From: Marinobacter algicola DG893
Lineage (GTDB): Bacteria; Pseudomonadota; Gammaproteobacteria; Pseudomonadales; Oleiphilaceae
Direction of reading: 5' to 3'
DNA length: 64,000 nucleotides
NCBI RefSeq assembly: GCF_000170835.1
Contig: NZ_ABCP01000015.1
Coordinates: forward strand, 1 to 64,000
Shown: piece after piece, positions 49,550-58,155 of the stretch
Position numbering within the stretch: the first letter of the stretch is position 1
Layout: every line of letters starts with the position of its first letter
Notes under the pieces: model-generated
The model's input: only the letters and a program-made list of their open reading frames with translations
Databases searched by the model: none
Told to the model about the DNA's origin: nothing
Translations under genes and position numbers: made by a program

Positions 49550-49777
49550 TCAGTCTTGTGAAGATTCAATTCGGGTAAAGCTGGCCGCCGCCGGGCGCTC
49601 ATCGGCTGACGGAGTGGGAGCCATGCGGCGTCGCTGTTGCGCGATCACGGCCCGCCGCTGACGCAGCGACCACCACGTCATGACTCCCATCAGCAGAAAA
49701 AACACCGCATAGCAGGTCCAGACGTACGGGCCGTGGCCATCCATTGCCAGAAAAGCACTAAAAGAGTCGAAGGCCAT
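49550..49777 (-). CDS. ccmD: Heme exporter protein CcmD
   Basis: Small membrane protein of 75 residues with one helix (about 16-38, [23 protein letters not shown]) and a basic region after it ([13 protein letters not shown]). It helps release holo-CcmE from the CcmABC complex. Length is a little above average for the family; position between ccmC and ccmE settles the call. Confidence 0.92.
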   Translation of the reverse strand: MAFDSFSAFLAMDGHGPYVWTCYAVFFLLMGVMTWWSLRQRRAVIAQQRRRMAPTPSADERPAAASFTRIESSQD

Positions 49778-49781
49778 TGCG

Positions 49782-50525
49782 TCAGTTCTCCCGTGCCTGA
49801 ACCAGTTCTTTTACCCAGCGTGTGCGCCCTTCTCGCGCCAGTATGTGGGTCTGCATACGCAGACAGGCGAGCCAGCCAAATATCAGATAAAGCCCTAATA
49901 CCGAAAGCAACAGGGGCACCCACATTTCCGCGGGCATACTGGGCTTTTCCGTGAGCTTGAATGTCGCGGGCTGGTGCAGAGTATTCCACCACTCCACGGA
50001 ATACTTGATGATCGGTATATTGACCACCCCTACCAGTACCAGCACGGCAACGGCACGTGCCGAGGATTTCTCGTCAGAGATGGCCGCTCCCAGCGCCATC
50101 ACCCCAAAATAAAGAAACAGCAGGATCAACATCGAAGTAAGCCGGGCATCCCAGATCCACCAGGTTCCCCAGGTGGGTTTTCCCCACACCGCGCCGGTAA
50201 ACAGGGCCAGGAAGGTCAGCACTGCCCCAACCGGTGCCACAGCCGTGACGAAGACATCGGCCAGTTTCATACGCCAAACCAGCGTAACCAGCGCCGCAAC
50301 GGCCATCATGATGTACACCGACTGGGCCAGAAACGCAGACGGTACGTGGATGAAAATAATGCGGTAGCTGTTACCTTGCAGGTAATCCTGTGGCGCAAAC
50401 ACCAACCCCCAGACAATACCGGTCATCAACAGGGCTGCCCCCGCCACAAGCAGCCAGGGCATCAGTGTTGAGGCAATGCCGAAGAACCATTTTGGCGACC
50501 CCAGCTTGTGAAAGATTTGCCACAT
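49782..50525 (-). CDS. ccmC: Heme exporter protein CcmC
   Basis: Membrane protein of 247 residues with six hydrophobic segments and the WWD motif [23 protein letters not shown]. It loads heme on CcmE. It lies 21 bases downstream of ccmB and 4 bases upstream of ccmD. Confidence 0.96.
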   Translation of the reverse strand: MWQIFHKLGSPKWFFGIASTLMPWLLVAGAALLMTGIVWGLVFAPQDYLQGNSYRIIFIHVPSAFLAQSVYIMMAVAALVTLVWRMKLADVFVTAVAPVGAVLTFLALFTGAVWGKPTWGTWWIWDARLTSMLILLFLYFGVMALGAAISDEKSSARAVAVLVLVGVVNIPIIKYSVEWWNTLHQPATFKLTEKPSMPAEMWVPLLLSVLGLYLIFGWLACLRMQTHILAREGRTRWVKELVQAREN

Positions 50526-50546
50526 CAGGTTGTTACCTTTTTACCT

Positions 50547-51278
50547 TTAACTGTTGGACAGACTGATCCTAAGGGCCGCCGCCGATGCGAACGGCGCCAG
50601 TGTCAGCGCCAACACCAGAAACGCCCCCATCAACGCGAGCTGTCCACCCACCGGCGCGCTCTCAGACGCAGCCATTACCGTGCCTGTGCCAAAAATCAGC
50701 ACCGGAATGTACAGCGGAATGATCAGCAGGGACAAGAGCACGCCTGCCGATCTCAATCCGAGGGTCAAGGCCGCTCCAATGGAACCGATCAAGCTGAGGA
50801 CCGGTGTGCCGATCAGCAGCGTTAGACACAGAATGGCAACAGAGTTCCCCTCGAGGTGCACCATCACCCCCAGAACAGGCGCCAGCATCACCAATGGCAG
50901 GCCAGTGAGCACCCAATGGGCCAATGACTTCGCCAGTACCAACAAAAACAGCGGCTGGGGTTGCAGTACCAGTTGTTCAAGCGTGCCGTCATCAAAATCA
51001 TGACGGTAAAGATGATCCAGTGACAATAACACGGACAGCAAGGCCGCAACCCACAGGATACCGCTACCCGCCTCTCTCAGGAATGAGACTTCGGGGCTAA
51101 CTCCAAGGGGAAAAAGCGTTACGACCATGACGAAAAACAGTAACGGATTGAGCAGATCCTGGGGCTGACGAAAGGCGGTTTTCAGATCCCGCGAGAATAC
51201 GGCTTTCATGGCCGACAACGCACTTACCGACTCCTCCGACGTACGAACAGGAAGCTTGGTTTCAGAGGCCATGGTCAT
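50547..51278 (-). CDS. ccmB: Heme exporter protein CcmB
   Basis: Membrane subunit of the CcmABCD ABC transporter, six hydrophobic segments in 243 residues. The first 23 residues (MTMASETKLPVRTSEES) are extra compared with many CcmB, so the true start may be the internal ATG giving MKAVFSRDLKTAFRQP, at about 51209. With the longer form the start overlaps the ccmA stop by 17 bases. Confidence 0.92.
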   Translation of the reverse strand: MTMASETKLPVRTSEESVSALSAMKAVFSRDLKTAFRQPQDLLNPLLFFVMVVTLFPLGVSPEVSFLREAGSGILWVAALLSVLLSLDHLYRHDFDDGTLEQLVLQPQPLFLLVLAKSLAHWVLTGLPLVMLAPVLGVMVHLEGNSVAILCLTLLIGTPVLSLIGSIGAALTLGLRSAGVLLSLLIIPLYIPVLIFGTGTVMAASESAPVGGQLALMGAFLVLALTLAPFASAAALRISLSNS

Positions 51279-51900
51279 GACGCCCCCCCAGGGTAACTCG
51301 GTGCATCGAGGGCAGATTAAAATCGTGGTGCGTGGTCACCACAATCGCACCACCACTTGCGACACGCTCCACCAGCAATCGCTCCAAGGCAGCCACACCG
51401 TGGATATCAATGGCGGTGAATATCTCATCCAGAATCCACAGGGGTTCATCCGCAACCAGCAACCTGGCGAGCGCCACCCGACGCTGCTGCCCGGCGGACA
51501 AATTACGACTGGGTACATTCTGGAAGCCACCCAGGCCAGTGCCTTCCAATGCCTGCCAGAGCACCTTATCGGTAACATACCGACGCCCGGCCATCAGGGT
51601 GCGGAGATTTTCCATGGGGGTGAGCAACGGTTTGATACCCGGGCGATGGCCGAGGTAGAGCATATTGCGGAGGAATTCCTCCCGGTAGGTATGACGAGGC
51701 CTGCCGCGCCAGAGCATGTCACCACTGTAACTGTCGTTCAATCCGGCAAGAATTCTAAGCAACGTGGTCTTGCCAGAGCCGTTAGGCCCCTCGACACGGG
51801 TCAGAGTACCGGGCAGTATGGAGACAGAGAGGTCCCGGAACAGTATCCGGTCATCACGCTCACACTGCAGATTGACAGCCTGTAGTAACGGCTCAGACAT
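51262..51900 (-). CDS. ccmA: Heme exporter ATP-binding protein CcmA
   Basis: ABC ATPase of 212 residues. Walker A is GPNGSGKTT (38-46), the signature LSAGQQRRVALARLL and Walker B LWILDEIFTAID, with the switch His in VTTHHDF. Its ATP use drives release of heme-loaded CcmE. The ATG at 51900 is favoured over the in-frame site at 51924. First gene of the leftward ccm cluster, divergent from fliK. Confidence 0.95.
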   Translation of the reverse strand: MSEPLLQAVNLQCERDDRILFRDLSVSILPGTLTRVEGPNGSGKTTLLRILAGLNDSYSGDMLWRGRPRHTYREEFLRNMLYLGHRPGIKPLLTPMENLRTLMAGRRYVTDKVLWQALEGTGLGGFQNVPSRNLSAGQQRRVALARLLVADEPLWILDEIFTAIDIHGVAALERLLVERVASGGAIVVTTHHDFNLPSMHRVTLGGRHDHGL

Positions 51901-51980
51901 CGGGGCCCCAGAGCTGGTGTACACATTACTGACCCGGCGGGTTCAGACGTTCGGAAAGGCAATACTTACCGGCGGGGCGT

Positions 51981-51986
51981 ATTATA
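51981..51986 (-). promoter_or_regulatory. Possible -10 box of the ccm operon
   Basis: A perfect TATAAT on the minus strand lies 80 bases before the ccmA start. No good -35 box is seen at the proper distance, so the call is weak. Confidence 0.35.
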
Positions 51987-52033
51987 GCGAAAGCGCCTCT
52001 GGAATACTCTTGTCTGACATCAAATCAGTGGCA

Positions 52034-53383
52034 ATGAAATTACCAAACGGTAACCCTACACCACCACCTAAAACCGAGTCACCGGCGCCGATCGTTCATC
52101 GGCCAGCCGGCGGACAACCTTCGGCAGCGCTGGATGCGGCCTCCGCCCGTGTGCAGCTTGACCAGCTCAAGCTTGCCAATCGCGAGGCAACACTCGCTCG
52201 GGTGGCAGAAGTGATCAACCGCCAGTCCTCTGCCGGCGCGCAATTGTTGTTGGAGATTCGTGGCCAGTCGCTGACCGTTCAGGCGGCCATTGGCGACACG
52301 TCCCTTGAAACCGGTGACTGGGTCAAAGTCATGCGTGCGGGTAATGAACTGCAACTGATGGGTAAGCTGGCCCAGACGCCGGAAACCACGATCTCCCGGG
52401 CGCTGGCGCAGCGCCTGCCCTGGCAACAGTCCGTTGATGCCGGCCTTGCCAGAATTCTGACAACGCTGACCGGCGGTGCGAGACCCGACAGCGTTGCGCC
52501 CACTGGAACCCCCATCAACAATCCACCACAGCCACTTCCCCAGCCGGTGAGGCAGGCTATTGAACAACTGATATCACGGCTGCCGTCCAGCCAGTCACTG
52601 ACGCCAGGTGCCGGAACTCAACCCGGTGCGGCCGGCCAGTTGCGGCAGTGGGTCGAGGAAAGCGGGCTGTTCGCCGAATCGCGGCTGGCGAGAGCGCCCC
52701 AGGCCGCCCTACCCGATCTCAAGCTGGCTATCGGCCGGGTGATTACCGCCTTGCTCGCACAACAGGGGAGCGGCCCCGACGCCTTCAACCGCTTTACACC
52801 GCTGGCAAGTCCGGAACTGGTGCAGGCACCGCTTCAGTTCCCCAATACGTTTCCACCTCCGCCACCACAGGGGTCTGCCGAACCCACGGTTGGGCAAATG
52901 CTCAGGCTGCTGGCCGGCATGCTCAATCGTATTACCGTGAATCAGTTACACAGCCAGATACTCTCCACACGGACCACCGCCGAGGCGCCAACACCGGTAT
53001 CAACCATGCTGCTTGAGCTCCCCTGGCTGAACCCCAACAACGAACCACGGATCGCCCAGTTGCGAATCGAACAGGATCCGGCAGACAGCGGCCAGAAAAC
53101 CTCTGGCACCCCCCGGGCAACGGAGTGGCGTCTTTCACTGGCCATGGACCTGGACGAAGCCGGGCCTTTGCATTTTGATGTATCACTGCGGCAAGATCAG
53201 GTGTCTGCGCAGGTGTGGGCGGAGAAGCAGTCTACGCTGCGTCAGGTGCGGGAAGATCTGCCGCAATTACGAAAGGGCCTTTCGGATATCGGCCTGGATG
53301 TGGTGGACCTGGAGTGCCGGCGAGGGACACCAAGGGGTGCAAACACCCGTCTTGAGCACCGGCTGGTGGACACGCGGGTATGA
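52034..53383 (+). CDS. fliK: Flagellar hook-length control protein FliK
   Basis: Secreted ruler protein of 449 residues that sets hook length and switches the export apparatus to filament proteins. The ATG at 52034 is chosen; the frame is open further upstream but only through the ccmA antisense. The N-terminal two thirds are Gln/Ala/Pro-rich and variable. The conserved C-terminal domain (about 350-440) has LSLAMDLDEAGPLHFDVSL and LRQVREDLPQLRKGLSDIGLDVVDLEC, as in the Flg_hook domain. It is followed by an FlhB-like gene that overlaps it by 4 bases. Confidence 0.88.
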   Translation: MKLPNGNPTPPPKTESPAPIVHRPAGGQPSAALDAASARVQLDQLKLANREATLARVAEVINRQSSAGAQLLLEIRGQSLTVQAAIGDTSLETGDWVKVMRAGNELQLMGKLAQTPETTISRALAQRLPWQQSVDAGLARILTTLTGGARPDSVAPTGTPINNPPQPLPQPVRQAIEQLISRLPSSQSLTPGAGTQPGAAGQLRQWVEESGLFAESRLARAPQAALPDLKLAIGRVITALLAQQGSGPDAFNRFTPLASPELVQAPLQFPNTFPPPPPQGSAEPTVGQMLRLLAGMLNRITVNQLHSQILSTRTTAEAPTPVSTMLLELPWLNPNNEPRIAQLRIEQDPADSGQKTSGTPRATEWRLSLAMDLDEAGPLHFDVSLRQDQVSAQVWAEKQSTLRQVREDLPQLRKGLSDIGLDVVDLECRRGTPRGANTRLEHRLVDTRV

Positions 53384-53682
53384 GCAAAGATCATCAGAAC
53401 ACAGATTCACCGGCGGCGGTGGCACTGAAATACGATGGCGAGCGAGCCCCGGTCATTGCGGCGAGCGGTACCCACGAACTGGCGGAGGAAATCATCCGCA
53501 TTGCCCGTGAGCATAATGTGCCGCTGTACGAAAATCCGGAGCTGGCCAGCATACTGGCGCGACTGGAATTGAACGACGAAATCCCGGAAACACTCTACCG
53601 GGTGGTGGCTGAAATTCTTGCCTTTGCCTTCAACCTTCAGGGCCGTACGCCAGAGGACGCCGGACGGCCCCGTGAAGGTTAG
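53380..53682 (+). CDS. FlhB C-terminal-domain-like protein (EscU/YscU/FlhB family)
   Basis: Soluble protein of 100 residues. VALKYDGERAPVIAASGTHELAEEIIRIAREHNVPLYENPELASILARLELNDEIPE matches the cytoplasmic domain of the export-gate protein FlhB, but the NPTH self-cleavage site is replaced and membrane helices are absent. Such stand-alone proteins (FlhX or YlqH type) often follow fliK and may help the substrate switch. The ATG overlaps the fliK stop, so both are co-translated. Confidence 0.88.
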   Translation: MSKDHQNTDSPAAVALKYDGERAPVIAASGTHELAEEIIRIAREHNVPLYENPELASILARLELNDEIPETLYRVVAEILAFAFNLQGRTPEDAGRPREG

Positions 53683-53699
53683 ACAGATAAACCCTTAGG

Positions 53700-54092
53700 T
53701 CAGGCCGCCTGGCGCTTGCGGAGCGCTGATACCAGTTCGGCTTCCGGCCGTGAAATGCCACAGGTATTCATCAGGTCGTCGATATCCGCCCCCAGGTCCA
53801 CTAACCTTGAGGCCTCATCGTAGGAAATCCTCAACGGATCGTTCTGGCGCATTTCGTCAAGCATACCGCGCAATTCATGAAGCTGGCGCTCGCAGGTGAC
53901 CACTCGCTGCCCAACCCCCATACTGCCACTGGCTGTTGCGTGGAGCTCGCGGCCAAGGGTTTCGCAGCGTTCTTTCATTTGCTCCCGAAGTTTTCGGTTT
54001 TCACGGCGTAGCATCATACCCTGGGCAAACAGTAGGCACAGGGCAGCGGCTGTCAGGAGCCACGGGGCCAGGGAAGAGATTTCTGCAAACAT
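53700..54092 (-). CDS. DUF2802 domain-containing protein
   Basis: Protein of 130 residues: one N-terminal membrane helix (about 8-28), a coiled coil (RRENRKLREQMKERCETLGREL) and a C-terminal DUF2802 part (YDEASRLVDLGADIDDLMNTCGISRPEAELV) that looks like a short helix-turn-helix. It is always near cheW in Pseudomonas relatives; the role is unknown. Start at 54092 is preferred to an in-frame site inside the intergenic gap. The gene follows cheW by 68 bases on the same strand. Confidence 0.85.
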   Translation of the reverse strand: MFAEISSLAPWLLTAAALCLLFAQGMMLRRENRKLREQMKERCETLGRELHATASGSMGVGQRVVTCERQLHELRGMLDEMRQNDPLRISYDEASRLVDLGADIDDLMNTCGISRPEAELVSALRKRQAA

Positions 54093-54160
54093 GATGGACG
54101 TCCTCGGTTCGTTGAAACCACGGGGCGTCCATCCAGCCTGCTGTCCGGCCAAAGCCGGCA

Positions 54161-54649
54161 TTACAGTGAGGAGATTTCAGCCCATTCATGGTCTGACAAC
54201 ATCTTGTCGAACTCGACCAATATGATCAGTTCGCCGTTCTTGTTACACACACCCTGGATGAACTTGGCGCTTTCCTCGTTCCCCACGTTGGGCGCGGTCT
54301 CGATTTCACTGGCTTTCAGGTACACCACCTCGGCAACCGAATCCACCAGGATACCCATCACCTGGTTCGACGACTCCATTACCACAATGCGTGTCGCGTC
54401 AGTGACTTCCGCATCCGCCAGGCCAAAGCGACGGCGGGTGTCGATAACGGTGACCACATTGCCCCGCAGATTGATAATGCCCAGAACATAATCCGGGGCA
54501 CCTGGAACCGGCGCAATCTCGGTGTATCGCAACACTTCCTGAATCTGCATGACGTCAATGCCATAGGTTTCGTCATCCAGCCTGAAGGTCACGTACTGCA
54601 GTACCTGATCATCCTGGGCCTGATTTTGCTGTCCGCTCGGGGATGCCAT
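54161..54649 (-). CDS. cheW: Chemotaxis coupling protein CheW
   Basis: Adapter of 162 residues that links chemoreceptors to CheA. LQYVTFRLDDETYGIDVMQIQEVLRY, PGAPDYVLGIINLRGNVVTVIDTRRRFGL and GILVDSVAEVVYL are the SH3-like CheW motifs, including the conserved Arg in NLRG. The start at 54649 (MASPSGQQN) is favoured over an in-frame site at 54718. It follows parP by 132 bases. Confidence 0.95.
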   Translation of the reverse strand: MASPSGQQNQAQDDQVLQYVTFRLDDETYGIDVMQIQEVLRYTEIAPVPGAPDYVLGIINLRGNVVTVIDTRRRFGLADAEVTDATRIVVMESSNQVMGILVDSVAEVVYLKASEIETAPNVGNEESAKFIQGVCNKNGELIILVEFDKMLSDHEWAEISSL

Positions 54650-54781
54650 AGCCTTGTATCTCCTGTTCGGCTGCCCGGCGGGCAGCCTGATCGTCAAAAA
54701 TTCATCATCAGTGCCCAATACTATAGTTCAGGGCACAAACCGTGCCAGCAGAGCACGGTTTCATTCGGTAACCGGAAATTG

Positions 54782-55570
54782 CTAGCTCAGGTCGAGGTGG
54801 TGTTCCCGCTCAGCCCGGACCAGCAAGTCCGCCATGGTTTTAACATCAATCAGTGCGCACATGTGGTCGATGACCGTACCCGCCAGCCAAGGCCGCTTGC
54901 TACGGGCCGTGCGCCAGCGTACTTCATCCGGTTTCAGGGTAAACGACTGCGCGACATCGTCACAGGCCAACCCCCATTCACTGCTATCCAGTCGGATCAC
55001 GAAGCGATAGTTATCCCGTGCGTCCGCCGGTGCCCGCCCCGCCATAATCCATTCCGCCGTATCCACCACTCTGAGATTACGGTCCCGGTCCGGGCGCATG
55101 CCCATATACCAGCGGGGGCTACCGGGGATCGGCTTCACCGGCTCTTCTATTCGATGAATGGCGCCAAGCAGTATCAACGGCACCGCCAGTTGCAGCCCAG
55201 CCACCGTGAAGATCAGGCATTCGAACGGTTTGTCTGACCATTCCGGTCGCCCCGGGGGCTCCACCTCAGGAGGCGACGGAATATCGGCGACCTGTTTGTG
55301 CTCAACCGGGGGCGACTCCACCTCCGGTGCTTTTTCTGCCACCGGGGCCGGTGTTTCCGGCTTTCGCAACTCAGACTTCGCCTCCGCGACCGGACGGGCC
55401 ACAACAGGCGCGGGCTTCGGCGCGATGCGAGTGCGTTCACGAGCCACCGGTTTTGGCGGTTCCGGTTCCTCACGCAGGGCACTATCCGTCGCCGTATGCA
55501 GCAGTTCGTCCAGATAGCTGGCGATGGCGGAGCTAGGGTCCGCCACCTGTGTCATTTTTTTGTCAGCCAT
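54782..55570 (-). CDS. parP: CheW-like polar chemotaxis protein ParP
   Basis: Protein of 262 residues. The N-terminal part (MADKKMTQVADPSSAIASYLDELLH) is a conserved helix; a Pro/Glu/Ala-rich linker (about 40-135) leads to a CheW-like domain (about 136-258, FECLIFTVAGLQLAVPLILLGAIHRI). In Vibrio, ParP ties CheA and receptors to the pole together with ParC. In Pseudomonas the gene at this place is the ParP homologue. It overlaps the parC stop by 8 bases. Confidence 0.85.
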   Translation of the reverse strand: MADKKMTQVADPSSAIASYLDELLHTATDSALREEPEPPKPVARERTRIAPKPAPVVARPVAEAKSELRKPETPAPVAEKAPEVESPPVEHKQVADIPSPPEVEPPGRPEWSDKPFECLIFTVAGLQLAVPLILLGAIHRIEEPVKPIPGSPRWYMGMRPDRDRNLRVVDTAEWIMAGRAPADARDNYRFVIRLDSSEWGLACDDVAQSFTLKPDEVRWRTARSKRPWLAGTVIDHMCALIDVKTMADLLVRAEREHHLDLS

Positions 55571-56360
55571 GCCGGCGCTCCGCCACCGAGCGTGTTATTT
55601 CCTGTAGATCACTCAGCAGACGGGCATATCCCCGAACACCATGGGTTTCAGCATCCATGGATGATGGCGTAATACCGGCCTGGCTGGCATCGCGGAACTT
55701 GGTGTCCACTGGAATGGCGAAGCGCCATAGCGTATCGCTGTGGGTCTTCCGTAACTGGTTAAGACTTTTCACCGATGCTTGAGTACGCCGATCAAAAAGC
55801 GTTGGCACAATGGTGTAGGAAAGCTGGTTCTTCTGGGAGCGCATGATCATTGTGAGCGTGTGTAGCATCCGCTCGAGGCCCTTGATAGCGAGAAACTCGG
55901 TCTGAACCGGAATGATCAGGTGTTGTGCAGCGGCAAGCGCGTTCACCATCAGCACGCCCAGCGAGGGCGTATTGTCCAGCAGGACGTAGTCGAAATCGTC
56001 CCACAACTGGGTCAGAGCCCGGGATACAATCAGCCCCATGCCCTCAACACCGACCATTCTCCGCTCAAGAGTTGCCAGCGCTGTGCTGGCCGGCAACAGG
56101 GATAGCCCCGGACAGCTGGTTTCGGTAATCAACTGGGCCGGCAGACCATCCGGCACTTTGCCCTGATGCTGGAACAGGTCGAACACACTGTGGGCGATGG
56201 TATCCGGGTCGTATCCAAACCAACTGGTCAATGAGCCATGGGGGTCCAGGTCGACCACCAGCACTCGCTTACCATTCTCGGCCAGCAGGCCACCCAAGGC
56301 GACAACCGATGTGGTTTTGCCCACACCGCCCTTTTGATTGGCTACTGCCCAGATGCGCAC
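55563..56360 (-). CDS. parC: ParA-family ATPase ParC (chemotaxis array positioning)
   Basis: ParA-type ATPase of 265 residues. The deviant Walker A is KGGVGKTTS (10-18), the signature VLVVDLDPHGSLTSW follows, then DYVLLDNTPSLGVLMVNAL. The GTG at 56360, 7 bases after GGAG, is the likely start; another GTG lies three codons upstream. Position beside parP and cheW, rather than parB and an origin, identifies it as the ParC that places chemotaxis arrays at the pole. A sigma-28 promoter lies about 100 bases upstream. Confidence 0.88.
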   Translation of the reverse strand: MRIWAVANQKGGVGKTTSVVALGGLLAENGKRVLVVDLDPHGSLTSWFGYDPDTIAHSVFDLFQHQGKVPDGLPAQLITETSCPGLSLLPASTALATLERRMVGVEGMGLIVSRALTQLWDDFDYVLLDNTPSLGVLMVNALAAAQHLIIPVQTEFLAIKGLERMLHTLTMIMRSQKNQLSYTIVPTLFDRRTQASVKSLNQLRKTHSDTLWRFAIPVDTKFRDASQAGITPSSMDAETHGVRGYARLLSDLQEITRSVAERRHG

Positions 56361-56459
56361 GCTGTGCACTCCATATCCATCACCAAGTTCATCGCCAACC
56401 TCGTCACCACACTGATTCTCCAGAAATACCCGTTCCGGAAACGTCGCACGTACACCGTG

Positions 56460-56486
56460 TTATCGGCCACGATCCGTTCAACTTGA
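56460..56486 (-). promoter_or_regulatory. Sigma-28 (FliA) promoter of parC-parP-cheW
   Basis: On the minus strand TCAAGTTG (56479-56486), 11 bases, GCCGATAA (56460-56467). The -10 element equals the E. coli consensus; the -35 matches TAAAGTTT at six of eight positions. The predicted transcript starts near 56453, about 93 bases before parC. The gene for FliA is in the same cluster. Confidence 0.8.
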
Positions 56487-56511
56487 AAACAATCCGGCAA
56501 GAGCTTGCCGG
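56484..56511 (-). terminator. Terminator after motD
   Basis: CCGGCAAG (56494-56501) and CTTGCCGG (56504-56511) form a stem on the minus strand that is followed by ATTGTTTTCA. It would end the cheY-motD transcript immediately before the parC promoter. The T-run is interrupted, so termination may be partial. Confidence 0.6.
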
Positions 56512-56606
56512 GGTCTAAAGATGTACAGACGTTAATACAGATATTGTGCCAACTCGCCTATAGGCACCTTCCGCCATGACTGCGCAACGTGATGATAGGA
56601 AAGGTG

Positions 56607-57389
56607 TTATCGCATCGCTCCACGGATACTGGCATCGCGGGAGATCAGCAGGACCACGCGGCGATTGCGACGGCGGCCTTCCTCGGTGTCGTTGCGGGCC
56701 ACCGGCTGATGCTCACCGTAACCCACGGCGGCCAGCCGCTCGGCCTCAACCCCCTCCATCGACAACATGCGCACAACCGCCGCTGACCGCGCGGCGGAAA
56801 GCTCCCAGTTGGAAGGAAAGGCACTGGTGTTGATCGGGCGGTTATCCGTGAAGCCCTCCACCCGGATAGCGTTATCCCGGTTGCGGAGTACAGCGGCAAT
56901 TTTCTCCACCACATCGAAAGCATCGTAATGGGGCTCGGCATCCCCGCTGCCGAAGAGCAGGCTGTTGCGGAGACTCAGCTCCAACCACTCATCGCTGGTT
57001 TCCAGGGTTACCACCCCCTGATTGATCAGTTCGTCAAATTCCAAAGCCAACTGGTCCGCCATGGCGCGCAGCGCCTCGGTGCGCCCTTCTGCATTCATGG
57101 AGGGGTTCTGCGGAGCTTCAGTCACCGGCGGATTAATCACGTCCTCCGCAGCCTGCGGCGTCGAACGTCGGGACTGGTCACCCACTTCGATAGGCTGAAA
57201 GGAGCGCTGAGGGGCATTGAAGACGCCTGTCAGAGTTTCGGACAGCACCTTGTACTTGCCCTCGTTCACCGATGACACGGAATACATCACGACGAAGAAA
57301 GCGAACAACAAGGTGATGAAGTCGGCGTAGGAAATCAGCCAGCGTTCCTTGTTGTGAAGATCGTCATCCTGCCGCCTGCGTCGTCTCAT
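56607..57389 (-). CDS. motD: Flagellar motor stator protein MotD
   Basis: MotB-type stator protein of 260 residues. A basic N-terminus (MRRRRRQDDD) leads to one membrane helix with the proton-binding Asp23 in SYADFITLLFAFFVVMYS, and to a C-terminal OmpA-like peptidoglycan domain (VEGFTDNRPINTSAFPSNWELSAARSAAVV and RRNRRVVLLI). The start at 57389 is favoured over 57491. Together with MotC it forms the second stator known in Pseudomonas. It follows motC by 28 bases. Confidence 0.94.
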   Translation of the reverse strand: MRRRRRQDDDLHNKERWLISYADFITLLFAFFVVMYSVSSVNEGKYKVLSETLTGVFNAPQRSFQPIEVGDQSRRSTPQAAEDVINPPVTEAPQNPSMNAEGRTEALRAMADQLALEFDELINQGVVTLETSDEWLELSLRNSLLFGSGDAEPHYDAFDVVEKIAAVLRNRDNAIRVEGFTDNRPINTSAFPSNWELSAARSAAVVRMLSMEGVEAERLAAVGYGEHQPVARNDTEEGRRRNRRVVLLISRDASIRGAMR

Positions 57390-57417
57390 CAGCTTACCCC
57401 TGGCGCTGGTGCCGACA

Positions 57418-58155
57418 CTACAGGAAGCCCCGTAGGCGCAGCTCAATGGATTTAGGGTTCTCGCCATCGGCAATGGCGATGATGCCGTCAATCATCATGT
57501 CTTCATAACGGGTGCGTTCCCGCAGAATGCCACGTAACTTGTTGGCAACCGGGAAGAACAGCAGGTTGGCCAGAGCCACACCGTAGATGGTAGCCACGAA
57601 TGCGGTAGCGATACCGCTGCCAAGTGATTGGGGGTCTTCGAGGTTGGTCATCACCTGAATCAGCCCCATCACCGCGCCAATGATACCAATGGTGGGCGAA
57701 TAGCCACCCATGGCCTCGAACACCCGGGCAGATTCCAGATCCCGCTGTTCACGGGACTCCAGGTCCACCTCCATGATGCTTCGGATGGTTTCTGTCTCGG
57801 CGCCGTCCACCAGCAGTTGCAGCCCTTTCCGGGCAAAGCGTTCAGATTCTTTCTCTGCCAACCCTTCCAAACCCAGCAACCCCTGCTTACGAGCCTTGAC
57901 GCTCCAGTCAATGACCTTGCCGATACCATCTTCCAGGCTGATGTAGGGTGGAAAGAACACCCAGCGCACCTGGGAAAAAGCCCGCTTTAACAGTGGCCAG
58001 GAGGTCTGAAGGATAGTGGCTGCGAGCGTACCACCAATGACGATCAGCGCAGCCGGGCCGTTGAACAGCGAACTGATGGCGCCGCCTTCCAACAGGTTTC
58101 CACCGAGAATCGCCACAAAGGCCAGAATGACGCCCAGCAGGCTGAGAATGTCCAT
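57418..58155 (-). CDS. motC: Flagellar motor stator protein MotC
   Basis: MotA-type stator protein of 245 residues with four membrane helices and a cytoplasmic loop with charged residues for rotor contact. MDILSLLGVILAFVAILGGNLLEGG and GIIGAVMGLIQVMTNLEDPQSLGSGIATAFVATIYGVALANLLF are the family stretches. The start overlaps the cheB stop by one base. Confidence 0.95.
   Translation of the reverse strand: MDILSLLGVILAFVAILGGNLLEGGAISSLFNGPAALIVIGGTLAATILQTSWPLLKRAFSQVRWVFFPPYISLEDGIGKVIDWSVKARKQGLLGLEGLAEKESERFARKGLQLLVDGAETETIRSIMEVDLESREQRDLESARVFEAMGGYSPTIGIIGAVMGLIQVMTNLEDPQSLGSGIATAFVATIYGVALANLLFFPVANKLRGILRERTRYEDMMIDGIIAIADGENPKSIELRLRGFL

Noticed and set aside
55563..56360. Chromosome or plasmid partition ParA
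   Set aside because: No parB or parS-like site is next to it; its neighbours are parP-like and cheW, so the chemotaxis ParC role fits better.
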